From NCBI GenBank assembly GCA_047017005.1, contig JBKXSZ010000005.1, positions 10,260 to 74,259 on the forward strand: a stretch of 64,000 nucleotides of DNA. The letters are read 5' to 3'. A model generated the notes under the pieces. That model searched no databases and was not told where the DNA came from. It saw only the letters and a list, made by a program, of their open reading frames with translations. A program made the translations under genes and the position numbers. Positions 8,517 to 17,552 of this stretch are shown in pieces. Every line of letters begins with the position of its first letter. Position 1 is the stretch's first letter. The DNA is from JBKXSZ01 sp047017005. Its GTDB lineage: Bacteria; Bacillota; Clostridia; TANB77; CAG-508.

Positions 8517-9755
8517 ATGAGAGATTTATGGATTGTAGCAAAATATACGGCAAAAGAAATGATAAAAAGAAAATCCTTCTTGATTTCTACTCTGCTCATA
8601 TTACTTCTAATTGTAGTAGGATTTAATATCCCCAATATCATGGGAGCTTTTAAAGGAAATAATGTAAATGAAACGAAAGAAAACATCATGATTGTAGACC
8701 CACAAAATGTTTACGAAGGAACCTTAGGAGCTTTTAATGAAATGGATTTGGGGTATCAATTTGAAATAGTAAATGAAGAGCTAAGTATGAATACCATTAA
8801 AGAAAAAATTGAAAAAGACGAAATAGAAGCGGCTATTGTTATCAGTAAAAATCAAAATGGAGTTACGGCTAATTATATAACAGATAGCTTGGGATTTTCT
8901 GGAGTATCCAGTGAATTAGGAATCGCTTTTGAAGAACAATATAAAAATTTACAAATTCAAAAAGCTGGATTATCAGCAGAGCAAATGGCCAATATTAATA
9001 CGCCAATAAATTTAACAACCACAGAGATGAAAGAAGGTTCTTCTGGTACGATGCTAGTAATAGCTATGATACTTTGCATTTTGTTATTCTATGCAATATA
9101 CTTCTGCGCTTATCAGGTATCAAGCTCTATTACCACAGAAAAAACATCTAAAATTATGGAGACATTAGTCACTTCAACGAAACCAAGTAATATTGTTATT
9201 GGAAAAACATTAGGAATTGGATTAGTTGGATTGTTACAAGTAGGAGCAATTGTATTAACAGCATTTATTTCCTATCAGTTATTTATGCCAAAAGGAATGT
9301 TAGAAGGTATTTTTGATGTTAGCAAGATTACACCGATGTTCGTAATTGTGACTTTTATCTATTTCATTTTAGGATATATCCTATATGCTTTCCTATATGC
9401 GCTAACAGGTTCTACTGTAAGTAAGCCAGAAGATATTAATTCAGCCAATAGCCCAATTGCAATATTAGCAGTTATTTCCTTCTACCTAGCATATTTCTCT
9501 ATGATGAATCCAATGAGCAGTATTAACAGCTTTGCAGGAATGTTTCCATTCTCCTCACCATTTAGTATGCCATTTAAGATAATCGGAGGAACTGCGGGAA
9601 TAGGAGAAGTGTTACTATCTCTTGCTATTTTAATTGTCACTATTTTTGTAATAGCAAGAATTGCAATTCGTATCTATTCTTCTGCCATTTTACATTATGG
9701 AAGTAAATTAAGCTTAAAAGATATTTTAACAATGTATAAAGATAAAAATAACTAA
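8517..9755 (+). CDS. ABC-2 type transporter permease (NatB-like)
   Basis: The 412-residue membrane partner of the preceding ATPase. One helix near residues 22-42, a long extracytoplasmic domain (about 45-175), then five or six helices from about 178 onward. The cytoplasmic loop TTEKTSKIMETLVTSTKPS is the coupling segment typical of NatB/ABC-2 permeases. ATG follows GGGGGAGA within the upstream gene. The likely function is export; the substrate is unknown. Confidence 0.9.
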   Translation: MRDLWIVAKYTAKEMIKRKSFLISTLLILLLIVVGFNIPNIMGAFKGNNVNETKENIMIVDPQNVYEGTLGAFNEMDLGYQFEIVNEELSMNTIKEKIEKDEIEAAIVISKNQNGVTANYITDSLGFSGVSSELGIAFEEQYKNLQIQKAGLSAEQMANINTPINLTTTEMKEGSSGTMLVIAMILCILLFYAIYFCAYQVSSSITTEKTSKIMETLVTSTKPSNIVIGKTLGIGLVGLLQVGAIVLTAFISYQLFMPKGMLEGIFDVSKITPMFVIVTFIYFILGYILYAFLYALTGSTVSKPEDINSANSPIAILAVISFYLAYFSMMNPMSSINSFAGMFPFSSPFSMPFKIIGGTAGIGEVLLSLAILIVTIFVIARIAIRIYSSAILHYGSKLSLKDILTMYKDKNN

Positions 9756-9794
9756 AAAATAAAGTAAAAATAAAAAATAGAAATGAAAAAGAGA

Positions 9795-9825
9795 GGGACT
9801 CCTAAGATAGGGAGTTCCTTTATAA
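9795..9825 (+). terminator. Terminator after the ABC exporter
   Basis: GGGACTCC pairs with GGGAGTTCC (one G-U pair) over a short loop; the downstream T tract is weak. Confidence 0.5.
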
Positions 9826-9990
9826 TCTGTATTAATAATTGGCTAGAATAATTTCTTATAGACCTTTAGTAAATGGGAGATAGAATAATAAGAAAGCACA
9901 AAAGAGAATGTAAAGTTTTGCTGTATAGTAAGATGAAATCCTATTAAGGACTCCATAGAAAGAAGAAAATGAAGAAAAGATAAAAAAGAA

Positions 9991-10019
9991 TTGACCAATT
10001 GTTTTTCTTTCGATAGAAT
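9991..10019 (+). promoter_or_regulatory. Promoter of rsmB
   Basis: TTGACC at 9991-9996, 17-bp spacer, TAGAAT at 10014-10019, 26 bp before the rsmB ATG. Confidence 0.6.
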
Positions 10020-10045
10020 AAAAAGAAAATGAAGAGGGAAAATAG

Positions 10046-11398
10046 ATGAAAATAGATTTACCAAGAGAATTAGCGATGCAAATACTATATAAAATAGAAA
10101 ATGAAAAAGCATATAGTAATATTGTGTTAAATAAGGAAATAGAAAAAAATAGAGAAAAATTATCGGGAAGGGATATTGGATTTATATCCGAAATTGTTTA
10201 TGGAACCGTAACTTGGAAGTTAACGATTGACAGTGTTATTGAAATGCATTCTAAGATAAAGTTGAAAAAAATATCGCCATATGTATTAGCGATTCTTAGA
10301 ACAGCTGCCTATCAAATTCTTTTTTTAGATAAAGTGCCAAAATCAGCTGCTGTAAATGAAGCGGTAAATTTGTCAAAAAAATATGCCTATCGTTCTACAG
10401 GTTTTATTAACGCAATATTACGCAAAATAGAAAAAGATGATTTAGAAAAGCTAGAGAACCTCCCTATAAAAGAAAGAATTTGCAAAAGATATAGTATGCC
10501 AATGTGGCTGTTAGAAGAGCTAGAAGAAGAATATGATTTAGAACAAATCGAAGAAATTGCAATACAAAATAATAAAGTACCGGAGCTAACCATACGTATC
10601 AATTCATTAAAAACGACAAAAGAAGAGCTAAAAGCGAAATTAGCAAAAGAGGGAATAGAAGCTGTGGACGCTAAACTAAAAGATTTTTTAGTAGTTAAAG
10701 GAATAAAAGATATATCTCATCTACCTTTATTTCAGAACGGCTATTTTACTTTTCAGGACCAAGCTGCTGGACTTGCTGCTATCCTAGTACAGGCAAAACC
10801 AGGTGAAAAGGTTTTAGATGCTTGTAGTGCACCAGGAGGAAAAACAACTTATCTTGCAGAAAGAATGGGTGACAAAGGAAGTATTAATGCTTGGGATTTA
10901 CATGCTCATCGTGCAAAATTAATTCAAGAAGCAAGTGATAGATTAGGAATTCATATTATTCATACAGAAGAAAAAGATAGTAGGGTATTAGATAAAAAAC
11001 TTATTCAAACTTATGACAAAATTTTATTAGATGTTCCTTGCATGGGAATAGGAGTAATTCGAAGAAAACCAGATATTAAATGGACACATACAAAGGATGA
11101 AATTAAAGAGATAACAGAACTACAGTTCAACATATTACACACTTGTGCTAACTATTTAAAACAGGGAGGAAGATTGGTTTATTCGACTTGTAGTATTTTA
11201 AAAGAAGAAAATGAAAAAAATGTCGAAAAATTTTTGAAAACGAAATTAGGAAATGAATTTTTTGTAGAAAATTTGGATAAAATAGAAGAAAAAGAATTAA
11301 AAAAATATGAAAAACAAATAGAAAAAAACAAATATATAAAATTGCTTCCTTCCTTAGAAAATGATGGCTTTTTCATTACGATTTTAACCAGAAAATAA
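10046..11398 (+). CDS. rsmB: 16S rRNA (cytosine-C5-967)-methyltransferase
   Basis: SAM-dependent methyltransferase that modifies C967 of 16S rRNA. The 450-residue protein has an N-terminal NusB-like RNA-binding domain (about 1-140; AVNEAVNLSKKYAYRSTGFINAILR) and a C-terminal Rossmann domain. SAM motif DACSAPGGKTTYLAERM is near residue 260, catalytic DVPCMGIGVIRRKPDIKW near 333 and the second cysteine motif YSTCSI near 380. Length is normal. GAGGGA ribosome binding site before the ATG. Confidence 0.95.
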   Translation: MKIDLPRELAMQILYKIENEKAYSNIVLNKEIEKNREKLSGRDIGFISEIVYGTVTWKLTIDSVIEMHSKIKLKKISPYVLAILRTAAYQILFLDKVPKSAAVNEAVNLSKKYAYRSTGFINAILRKIEKDDLEKLENLPIKERICKRYSMPMWLLEELEEEYDLEQIEEIAIQNNKVPELTIRINSLKTTKEELKAKLAKEGIEAVDAKLKDFLVVKGIKDISHLPLFQNGYFTFQDQAAGLAAILVQAKPGEKVLDACSAPGGKTTYLAERMGDKGSINAWDLHAHRAKLIQEASDRLGIHIIHTEEKDSRVLDKKLIQTYDKILLDVPCMGIGVIRRKPDIKWTHTKDEIKEITELQFNILHTCANYLKQGGRLVYSTCSILKEENEKNVEKFLKTKLGNEFFVENLDKIEEKELKKYEKQIEKNKYIKLLPSLENDGFFITILTRK

Positions 11399-11456
11399 AG
11401 AAAAAACACCTATATTACAAATATATTACATTTGGGTTACGGTTATGTTAAAGGCC

Positions 11457-11484
11457 TTGACTTTTCTATAGAAAACGATAAAAT
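11457..11484 (+). promoter_or_regulatory. Promoter of the type IV pilus operon
   Basis: TTGACT at 11457-11462, 16-bp spacer, TAAAAT at 11479-11484. About 140 nt of leader follow, including an 8-bp stem (ACTTGTAT with ATACAAGT, 11533-11560) ahead of a T-rich stretch. That stem could act as an attenuator. I looked for c-di-GMP riboswitch landmarks and did not find them. Confidence 0.6.
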
Positions 11485-11623
11485 AAAAGAAAATAAGACC
11501 GGCAAATGCAAAAAATAACAGAAAAAGTAAAAACTTGTATAAAAGGTAAAAAATACAAGTATTCTTTATCTTTTATTGCGGAGTATAATAAATAGAAAGA
11601 AAAAAGAAAATAAGGAGAATACA

Positions 11624-13270
11624 ATGCCAACTTGCTTAGGATTATATATCGAGAACAATTTAATTAAATATGCAAAAGTCTCCAGGGACAAAAACACAAT
11701 AAAAGTAGATGCTTTTGGAATTAAAGTTTATGATAATATAGGTGCTGCTATTTCACAGATAGTAGAAGAGACTTTTAGCTTTAAAACTCCGATTAGTATA
11801 AATTTATCGGATGAAATGTATAACTACTTTAATATGTTTGCGCTATTGAACAAGAAAGACATGTATAAAGCAATACAAACTTCATTTGAATCTTATTGCT
11901 TTGATAAAGGATATAACAAAAATGTATTTGAGAATCGATATGTATTGACTGCAAACCCTGGAGAAAATGAGCAGGTGAAAGCAATATATGTTTCTGCAAA
12001 TAAAACAGAAATAACAGGAAAGATTCAACAATTTGAAGGAAAACATTTAACGACTATTACGCCATTACCAATGGCTATTACCAATTTGATTGATTTAAAA
12101 GAAAAAGAAAATTGTATTATTGTAAATATAGAAGAAAAAACTACTTTAACCACTATACTAGGAGATAAAGTATACCATATAGATACCTTCGAAGAGGGAA
12201 TGGGAGATATTTTAAACAAAATTAATTTAAAAGAAAACTCTTATACAAGAGCATATGAAATATGTAAAAATACAACCATTTATACAACAGCTGCAAAAGA
12301 CCTGCAAATAGATGATGATAATGAATATCTAGAAGAAATCATGCCTACTTTATATAACATTTTGGAACATGTAAAACAGAATTTAACAACTAGTTTAAAT
12401 AAAATTGATAAAATATATTTAACTGGTACAGCAGCGATTATTAACAATGTGGACTTATATTTCCAAGAAAACTTAAGTAAAGTTAAATGCGAAATATTAA
12501 AACCGTATTTTATTGATAAAGCAACATTAACTAAGTTAAATGTAAAAGATTATATCGAGGTAAACTCTGCTATTGCTTTAGGACTTCAAGGTTTAGGATT
12601 AGGAATCAAAGAAATGAATTTCAAAAAGGAAAGCTTATTAGATAAACTAAACGTAGAAATAAACTTCGGAAAATCATCTAATAAGAAACCAACCAAAGAA
12701 GGAAGAAAGTCAATAGATATAGCGAGCTTGCTACATTTTACAAATGATTTAGGACAACCACTCGATAAAGTAGAAAAAAATATGCTTCGTGGGGTAGGAG
12801 GGATTGCTGCAGTTCTTATTATTTTCATTTTATTCTCAGGTTTTATGAACAGTGGGATGAAAAAGAAAATGAAACAAGCAGATATGGTAATTAGTGATAC
12901 AAATAGTAAAATTGCACAAATCGATTCTACGAAAACAAGTTTAGATACTGTAAAAGACTCTTATCATGGATTAAATCAAAAAATACAACAATTAGTAGAT
13001 AAAGAAGATGATAAATCTAAGAAAAAAGACGCAATACCAAATTTCTTAAATCAAATTATGTTTATTATGCCTAAAAATGCACAATTAACATCAATCGAAA
13101 ATACAAGTGATAAACATATCAAGATAAACGCACAATCTGAAAAATATGAACAGCTAGGATACTTAGTAGCAAAAATAAAAGCAGATGGTATTTTAAATAA
13201 TGTCACATCCGATAGTGGAGTAAAAGAAGGAAATATCATCAAAATTACAATAGAAGGAGATTTGCCATGA
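11624..13270 (+). CDS. pilM: Type IV pilus assembly PilM-PilN fusion protein
   Basis: A 548-residue protein joining two pilus alignment-complex proteins that are normally separate. Residues about 1-340 are the actin-like PilM domain (CLGLYIENNLIKYAKVSR start; acidic DE..LEEI and LTGTAAIINN ATPase-fold segments). A single membrane helix at about 403-420 (IAAVLIIFILFSGFM) is followed by a coiled stretch and a PilN-type domain (NFLNQIMFIMPKNAQLTSIE) to the end. I chose the ATG at 11624 with AAGGAG 6 bases upstream. It overlaps pilO by ATGA. PilM is normally cytoplasmic and binds the PilN N terminus; here they are covalently linked. Confidence 0.85.
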   Translation: MPTCLGLYIENNLIKYAKVSRDKNTIKVDAFGIKVYDNIGAAISQIVEETFSFKTPISINLSDEMYNYFNMFALLNKKDMYKAIQTSFESYCFDKGYNKNVFENRYVLTANPGENEQVKAIYVSANKTEITGKIQQFEGKHLTTITPLPMAITNLIDLKEKENCIIVNIEEKTTLTTILGDKVYHIDTFEEGMGDILNKINLKENSYTRAYEICKNTTIYTTAAKDLQIDDDNEYLEEIMPTLYNILEHVKQNLTTSLNKIDKIYLTGTAAIINNVDLYFQENLSKVKCEILKPYFIDKATLTKLNVKDYIEVNSAIALGLQGLGLGIKEMNFKKESLLDKLNVEINFGKSSNKKPTKEGRKSIDIASLLHFTNDLGQPLDKVEKNMLRGVGGIAAVLIIFILFSGFMNSGMKKKMKQADMVISDTNSKIAQIDSTKTSLDTVKDSYHGLNQKIQQLVDKEDDKSKKKDAIPNFLNQIMFIMPKNAQLTSIENTSDKHIKINAQSEKYEQLGYLVAKIKADGILNNVTSDSGVKEGNIIKITIEGDLP

Positions 13271-14112
13271 AAAAACTATTAATTATTTTCTCCATCATTG
13301 TGTTATGCATATTAACTATTCTTACCATGCTAAATGGTTTTCAAATAGGAAATATGCAGGTATTGGGATTTCAAGGAATGAAAGTTCAAAAAGAAGAATT
13401 ATCAGATAAAATAAGACAAGCCAGTGAATTAACAAGTAAGGATTATAGCCAAAAGTTGGGCGAAGTTACTTCTTCTGCTAGTGAGCTAAAAAAAGAAAAA
13501 GATAAGTATGAAGATAATTTGATTTATAGTACAGAAGAAGAAATACAAAAAGCGTTAAGTCCAAATCCATATGAAGTAGAATTCTTATGGGCACAAATAG
13601 GAAAACATGCAACTGCTCAAGGAGTTAACTTAAAACTAGAAATACTAAAAGGAACCACAAACAACTATTACAACTTACAATTTACAGCAACAGGTGGATA
13701 TATTGGATTAACAGATTTTATTTACGCATTAGAAGATGACAGTGACTTAGAATTTAAAATTGAAAACTTTAAGCTAGTTCCAAATACTGCTACAGCAACA
13801 ACTACAACAACGAATAATAACAATAATACTGCAAATAATAATACTGCAAATAACAATACTGCTACCAACAATACTAATACGACAACTGGTGCAGGTGCTT
13901 TAAAAGCTACCTTTATTGTAAAAGATGTTTTAATTAATTTAAAGAATGTATCGACAACAACAAATGAATCTAATAACAATACAGTAACACAACCAAATGA
14001 AGCTGCTGGTAACACAGACCAAAATCAAAACACCGAAAACCAAAATAATACAAACACACAGAATAATACAAACACAAATACAGAGGGACAGGCAAATAAC
14101 ACAGCACAATAA
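13267..14112 (+). CDS. pilO: PilO-like type IV pilus assembly protein with Asn/Thr-rich insert
   Basis: A 281-residue bitopic protein: membrane helix at about 4-22, coiled coil at about 40-95, then a PilO-like ferredoxin fold (NPYEVEFLWAQIGKHATAQGV ... GGYIGLTDFIYALEDDSDL). The domain is interrupted near residues 178-212 by a low-complexity Thr/Asn/Ala stretch and ends with a long Asn/Gln/Thr tail. The DNA of the insert is a 15-bp repeat copied about three times. The start overlaps the pilMN stop, implying translational coupling. The call rests on order and topology; sequence similarity is modest. Confidence 0.72.
   Translation: MKKLLIIFSIIVLCILTILTMLNGFQIGNMQVLGFQGMKVQKEELSDKIRQASELTSKDYSQKLGEVTSSASELKKEKDKYEDNLIYSTEEEIQKALSPNPYEVEFLWAQIGKHATAQGVNLKLEILKGTTNNYYNLQFTATGGYIGLTDFIYALEDDSDLEFKIENFKLVPNTATATTTTTNNNNNTANNNTANNNTATNNTNTTTGAGALKATFIVKDVLINLKNVSTTTNESNNNTVTQPNEAAGNTDQNQNTENQNNTNTQNNTNTNTEGQANNTAQ
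13813..13870 (+). repeat. 15-bp tandem repeat inside pilO
   Basis: Three near copies of a 15-mer of the form AATAATAATACTGCA encode repeated Asn-Asn-Asn-Thr-Ala. Copy changes would keep frame and only alter linker length. Confidence 0.75.
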
Positions 14113-14137
14113 ATAAACAGAAAAAGAGGAGAAAGCG

Positions 14138-14593
14138 ATGCCTAAAAAAATGATGAAAGAAATAGTGATTGCACTTCTATTTTGTCTTGTAATAGCTTTA
14201 GTATATGGAGTGATTTTATATGACTATAGCCCTAGTTCAGGAGTTATTCCACAACAAGTAGAAGCTTATGTACCATCACAAGAAATACAAAATATATTAG
14301 ATGAACAAAAAGATAGTCAATCACCAATTGTAACTTTTGATACGAATAGTACAGGGGATAATAAAGGAATTTCACAAGATGAATTAAAGAATTATGAAAA
14401 ATCAAAAATTGTAGACCCTGGAAAATCAGATCCATTTGCGTCTTATGGAGAAGACAGTTCTGCAAGGACAGAAAATGGAGATAATGTTACCAATACTGGT
14501 AATGGAAGTTCTTCTACTACCAATCAAGAAAGTACAAACAAAAATGGAGATAGCTCAACCGGCACTTTCTTTGAAAAACCAGGTGGTAAATAA
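14138..14593 (+). CDS. PilP-like membrane-anchored pilus protein
   Basis: A 151-residue protein with an N-terminal membrane helix (about 8-27), a short extracytoplasmic part and a Ser/Thr/Asn/Gly-rich tail. KIVDPGKSDPFASYG near residue 90 resembles the motif found in PilP and related alignment-complex proteins. It lies 25 bp after pilO in the pilus operon, where pilP is expected. Similarity is short, so the PilP label is tentative; a Gram-positive pilus has no PilQ secretin for it to contact. Confidence 0.5.
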   Translation: MPKKMMKEIVIALLFCLVIALVYGVILYDYSPSSGVIPQQVEAYVPSQEIQNILDEQKDSQSPIVTFDTNSTGDNKGISQDELKNYEKSKIVDPGKSDPFASYGEDSSARTENGDNVTNTGNGSSSTTNQESTNKNGDSSTGTFFEKPGGK

Positions 14594-14666
14594 TAATATT
14601 CGGTTATATTTATTTAATATAGATATACACAAACTAAAGAAAATCTTAAAAAGGAGGAATTTATTT

Positions 14667-14876
14667 ATGTTTAAGAAAGAAAAAGGTATTACATTAGTTG
14701 CTTTAGTAGTAACAATCATCATTCTTTTAATCTTAGCAGGAGTTTCAATTTATTTTGCAACTAACACTGGATTAATCGGAAAAGCTCAACAAGCAGTTGA
14801 TGAGTCTAAAAATGCTGGACTAAATGAAAACAACACATTAAATGAAGCAGAACAAATGATAAACAATTACTTATAG
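14667..14876 (+). CDS. Type IV pilin-like protein (short)
   Basis: A 69-residue protein with a class III prepilin leader MFKKEKG followed by ITLVALVVTIIILLILAGVS, a 20-residue hydrophobic helix, and a short polar region. Cleavage is expected after the glycine by the peptidase encoded next. Unlike classical pilins, it lacks Glu at mature position 5 (Ala is there), as in many clostridial pilin-like proteins. AAAAAGGAGGAAT is the strongest ribosome binding site of the operon, fitting a major structural subunit. The mature protein of about 62 residues is very small. Confidence 0.82.
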   Translation: MFKKEKGITLVALVVTIIILLILAGVSIYFATNTGLIGKAQQAVDESKNAGLNENNTLNEAEQMINNYL

Positions 14877-14991
14877 GATTTTAAGTGGTAGTTTAATTAA
14901 GTTACAACCAATGGGGCGTATGCATGATTTATGTATATGCCCTAACTATTATAATAAGAAAGTAGCAGAAGGAAAAACAAGGGAGAAAAAC

Positions 14992-15825
14992 ATGGAAGTA
15001 ATTATATATCTATTAATTTTTATAATGGGAACTTTTTTTGGAAGCTTTTTTACTTTAGCAACTTATCGTATGCCAATAGGTGAAAACATTACATATAAGC
15101 AATCATTTTGCCCAAATTGTAAACACAAACTAGGAATATGGGATTTGATTCCTATTTTTAGCTATGTGTTTTTAGGAGGAAAATGTAGATATTGTAAGCA
15201 ACCAATAAAAATTCGATATTTATTATTTGAAGTACTTTCTGGATTTGTATTTTTACTAGTTGCACTATCGTTAAGAATAGACCTTTATCAAATGCAAGAA
15301 GGGCAAATAATATGTTTTGTTTTTGGTATTTTATATTTAGTAAGTCTATTTTTAATTGCGGGAATTGATAAAGAAACCAATAAAATTCAATGTTCCGTAT
15401 TATTATATGGATTGGTAGTAGTGACATGCTATATACTATATCTATATATAGTACAACATATTAATATATATAGATATGTTATATATCTTGTTATCATGCT
15501 AGTATTAGTATTAGCAGATACTATTACTTTAAGAAAAAAAGCAGAAAGTAATTATACTATTCAAATTTTAACTTTATGTATATATCTTGTTCTATTTTCA
15601 GGAGAGCAGGCTTTTGTATTAACGGTTGCTTTTACTCTATTATTAATTGCAATCCAACTTATAGTACATAATATAAAGGCAAAAAAGCAAAAAATACAAT
15701 CAGAGAAAATAAGTAAATTAGTAAATAAAAAACAATATTATATTCCAATTGGATTCTATTTATGTGCAAGTAATATTTTTGTTATTTTATTAGCAGGATT
15801 TTTTTGCAATTATATTTTATATTAA
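14992..15825 (+). CDS. pilD: Prepilin peptidase / N-methyltransferase (A24 family)
   Basis: Inner-membrane aspartic protease that removes prepilin leaders and methylates the new N terminus. The 277-residue protein has GSFFTLATYRMP near residue 20 and two CxxC pairs (CPNCKH, CRYCKQ), as in PilD, followed by several helices. The first catalytic Asp lies in LIAGIDKETNKI. The second, normally in GxGD, is probably the Asp of VLVLADTITLRKK, a divergent form. I chose the ATG at 14992 after GGGAGA; an ATG at 14911 has no ribosome binding site. Confidence 0.85.
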   Translation: MEVIIYLLIFIMGTFFGSFFTLATYRMPIGENITYKQSFCPNCKHKLGIWDLIPIFSYVFLGGKCRYCKQPIKIRYLLFEVLSGFVFLLVALSLRIDLYQMQEGQIICFVFGILYLVSLFLIAGIDKETNKIQCSVLLYGLVVVTCYILYLYIVQHINIYRYVIYLVIMLVLVLADTITLRKKAESNYTIQILTLCIYLVLFSGEQAFVLTVAFTLLLIAIQLIVHNIKAKKQKIQSEKISKLVNKKQYYIPIGFYLCASNIFVILLAGFFCNYILY

Positions 15826-15843
15826 AAAATAAAGGTGGTAAAT

Positions 15844-17529
15844 ATGACAAAAACACAGACAAGAAAAATAAATATACATAGTGAAAAAGGTTTTACAGGG
15901 GTAGATTTAACAATTGCAATTTTAATCCTCGTTTTGTTTGTGTCTATTATAACTACCATTTTTTATAACATCTATATTAGTTCTACTTCTATAAAAAGAA
16001 GCACTATTGCAAATGGATATGCAATGGATATATTAGAAGCAATTGATAAAGAGAACTATGAGGCAATCTATACTAATAGCCCAGCTATTCAAAATATAAT
16101 ACAAAAGGAGAAAATAGCAAGGGGATATACGGTGACTGTAGCAGTAGAAAAATATAATGAAACAACAGGAAATACAGATAAAGAAGACCTTGTAAAAACC
16201 GTGACGGTAACAGTAGAGTATAAAGTTGGAATTAAACCAGAAAAAGTAACAATGAGTAAGTTAAAAACAGCAGAAGTTCCTTATCGTGATAGTTTAGGAA
16301 TAATGCCTAAATTAGTAGAAGGAATGCAACCGGTAAAATATGTTATAACAAATCAGCAAACAGGAGAAGGGTATTGGCAAGCAACAACAAGTTCAGATCC
16401 GGAATGGTTTGACTATGAAAAGAAACAATGGGCAAATGTCATGTTACAAGATGGGTTAGAAATTGATACTACAAGTGGAAAAGTAACGAAAATGGGAAGC
16501 ATGCTTGTATATATTCCAAGGTATGCCTATAAAATACCAAAGACTAACTATCATACCAATATGGCAGGAACAATTGATATCAAATTCTTAAATACCAATA
16601 ATACTTGTAAAGACGGTAGTAAAGAATTTATCGAAACAGAAGCAACATCGGGTGATGCGGGAGTAGAAATCAATAGTAGTACTAATTATATGCAACATCC
16701 AGCCTTTACTTTCGGAGATACCCAATTAGAGGGAATTTGGGTAGGAAAATTTGAATCCAGTAGAGCAGATGCAGGAACCACAGCTAGTAATATGGGAACT
16801 AATACGCAAATTGCAATTAAACCAAATGTAACAAGTTGGAGAAATATTTCAGTAAACGATATTTTTAACAATTGCATCAATATGAAAGCAATTAGTGCCT
16901 ATGGCATAACAACATCTATAGCAGATACTCATATGATGAAGAATATAGAATGGGGAGCAGTAGTATATTTAGCTCAGAGTAAATATGGTAAAAATGCAAA
17001 AATTATGCCTAATAATAGTATAGACTATATTACAGGAAATGCAGCAAATACGGCTAATGATATAGAAATATCAGGAGTAACGAATGCGTATCAAACAATA
17101 AAAGGACAACAAGCAAGTACAACAGGAAATATTTATGGGATTTATGATATGAGTGGAGGAGCCTTGGAATATGTAGCTGCCTATATAGAAGGATTACAAA
17201 GTGTACAAACAAATGCTAACAATTTATTACTTGCTGCTAGCAAATATAAAGATGTATATGCGCAGGGAGTACCTGAGAATAATCAGAATAACTATAACGC
17301 TAATAAAATGAAATATGGAGATGCTATCTGGGAAACCTCCAATGGTTATGCTAATAATAATGGCTCATGGAATATGGAATATTCTAATTATCCTTTTACT
17401 AATTTTGGCGTTTTTGGAAGAGGGGGAAGATGTCAACTAAAAAGCAATTCAGGAATATTTTTCTTTAGCTATAATTCAGGAATACCTGACTCTACTCAAG
17501 GATTTCGAGTTTGTTTAGTAGCAGAATAA
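15844..17529 (+). CDS. Minor pilin with C-terminal FGE/C-type-lectin-like domain
   Basis: A 561-residue protein with a prepilin-type N terminus (EKGFTGVDLTIAILILVLFV; cleavage after Gly), an extended middle, and a C-terminal region with the hallmarks of formylglycine-enzyme-like C-type lectin folds: IYGIYDMSGGALEYVAAYI, FGRGGRCQLKS and the final GFRVCLVAE. Such domains on pilins usually act as adhesins at the tip. I chose the ATG at 15844 with AAAGGTGG upstream. It sits between pilD and another minor pilin. Binding target unknown. Confidence 0.75.
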   Translation: MTKTQTRKINIHSEKGFTGVDLTIAILILVLFVSIITTIFYNIYISSTSIKRSTIANGYAMDILEAIDKENYEAIYTNSPAIQNIIQKEKIARGYTVTVAVEKYNETTGNTDKEDLVKTVTVTVEYKVGIKPEKVTMSKLKTAEVPYRDSLGIMPKLVEGMQPVKYVITNQQTGEGYWQATTSSDPEWFDYEKKQWANVMLQDGLEIDTTSGKVTKMGSMLVYIPRYAYKIPKTNYHTNMAGTIDIKFLNTNNTCKDGSKEFIETEATSGDAGVEINSSTNYMQHPAFTFGDTQLEGIWVGKFESSRADAGTTASNMGTNTQIAIKPNVTSWRNISVNDIFNNCINMKAISAYGITTSIADTHMMKNIEWGAVVYLAQSKYGKNAKIMPNNSIDYITGNAANTANDIEISGVTNAYQTIKGQQASTTGNIYGIYDMSGGALEYVAAYIEGLQSVQTNANNLLLAASKYKDVYAQGVPENNQNNYNANKMKYGDAIWETSNGYANNNGSWNMEYSNYPFTNFGVFGRGGRCQLKSNSGIFFFSYNSGIPDSTQGFRVCLVAE

Positions 17530-17552
17530 AAAACAGAAATAAAGGAGAAAGT

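Noticed and set aside
11485..11623. Possible c-di-GMP riboswitch before the pilus operon
   Set aside because: A GGCAAATGCAAA-like string is present, but the tetraloop receptor and the other conserved elements of GEMM-I or GEMM-II are not.
15844..17529. Diversity-generating retroelement variable protein
   Set aside because: The fold is suggestive, but no reverse transcriptase or template repeat is in the window, so it is not annotated as such.
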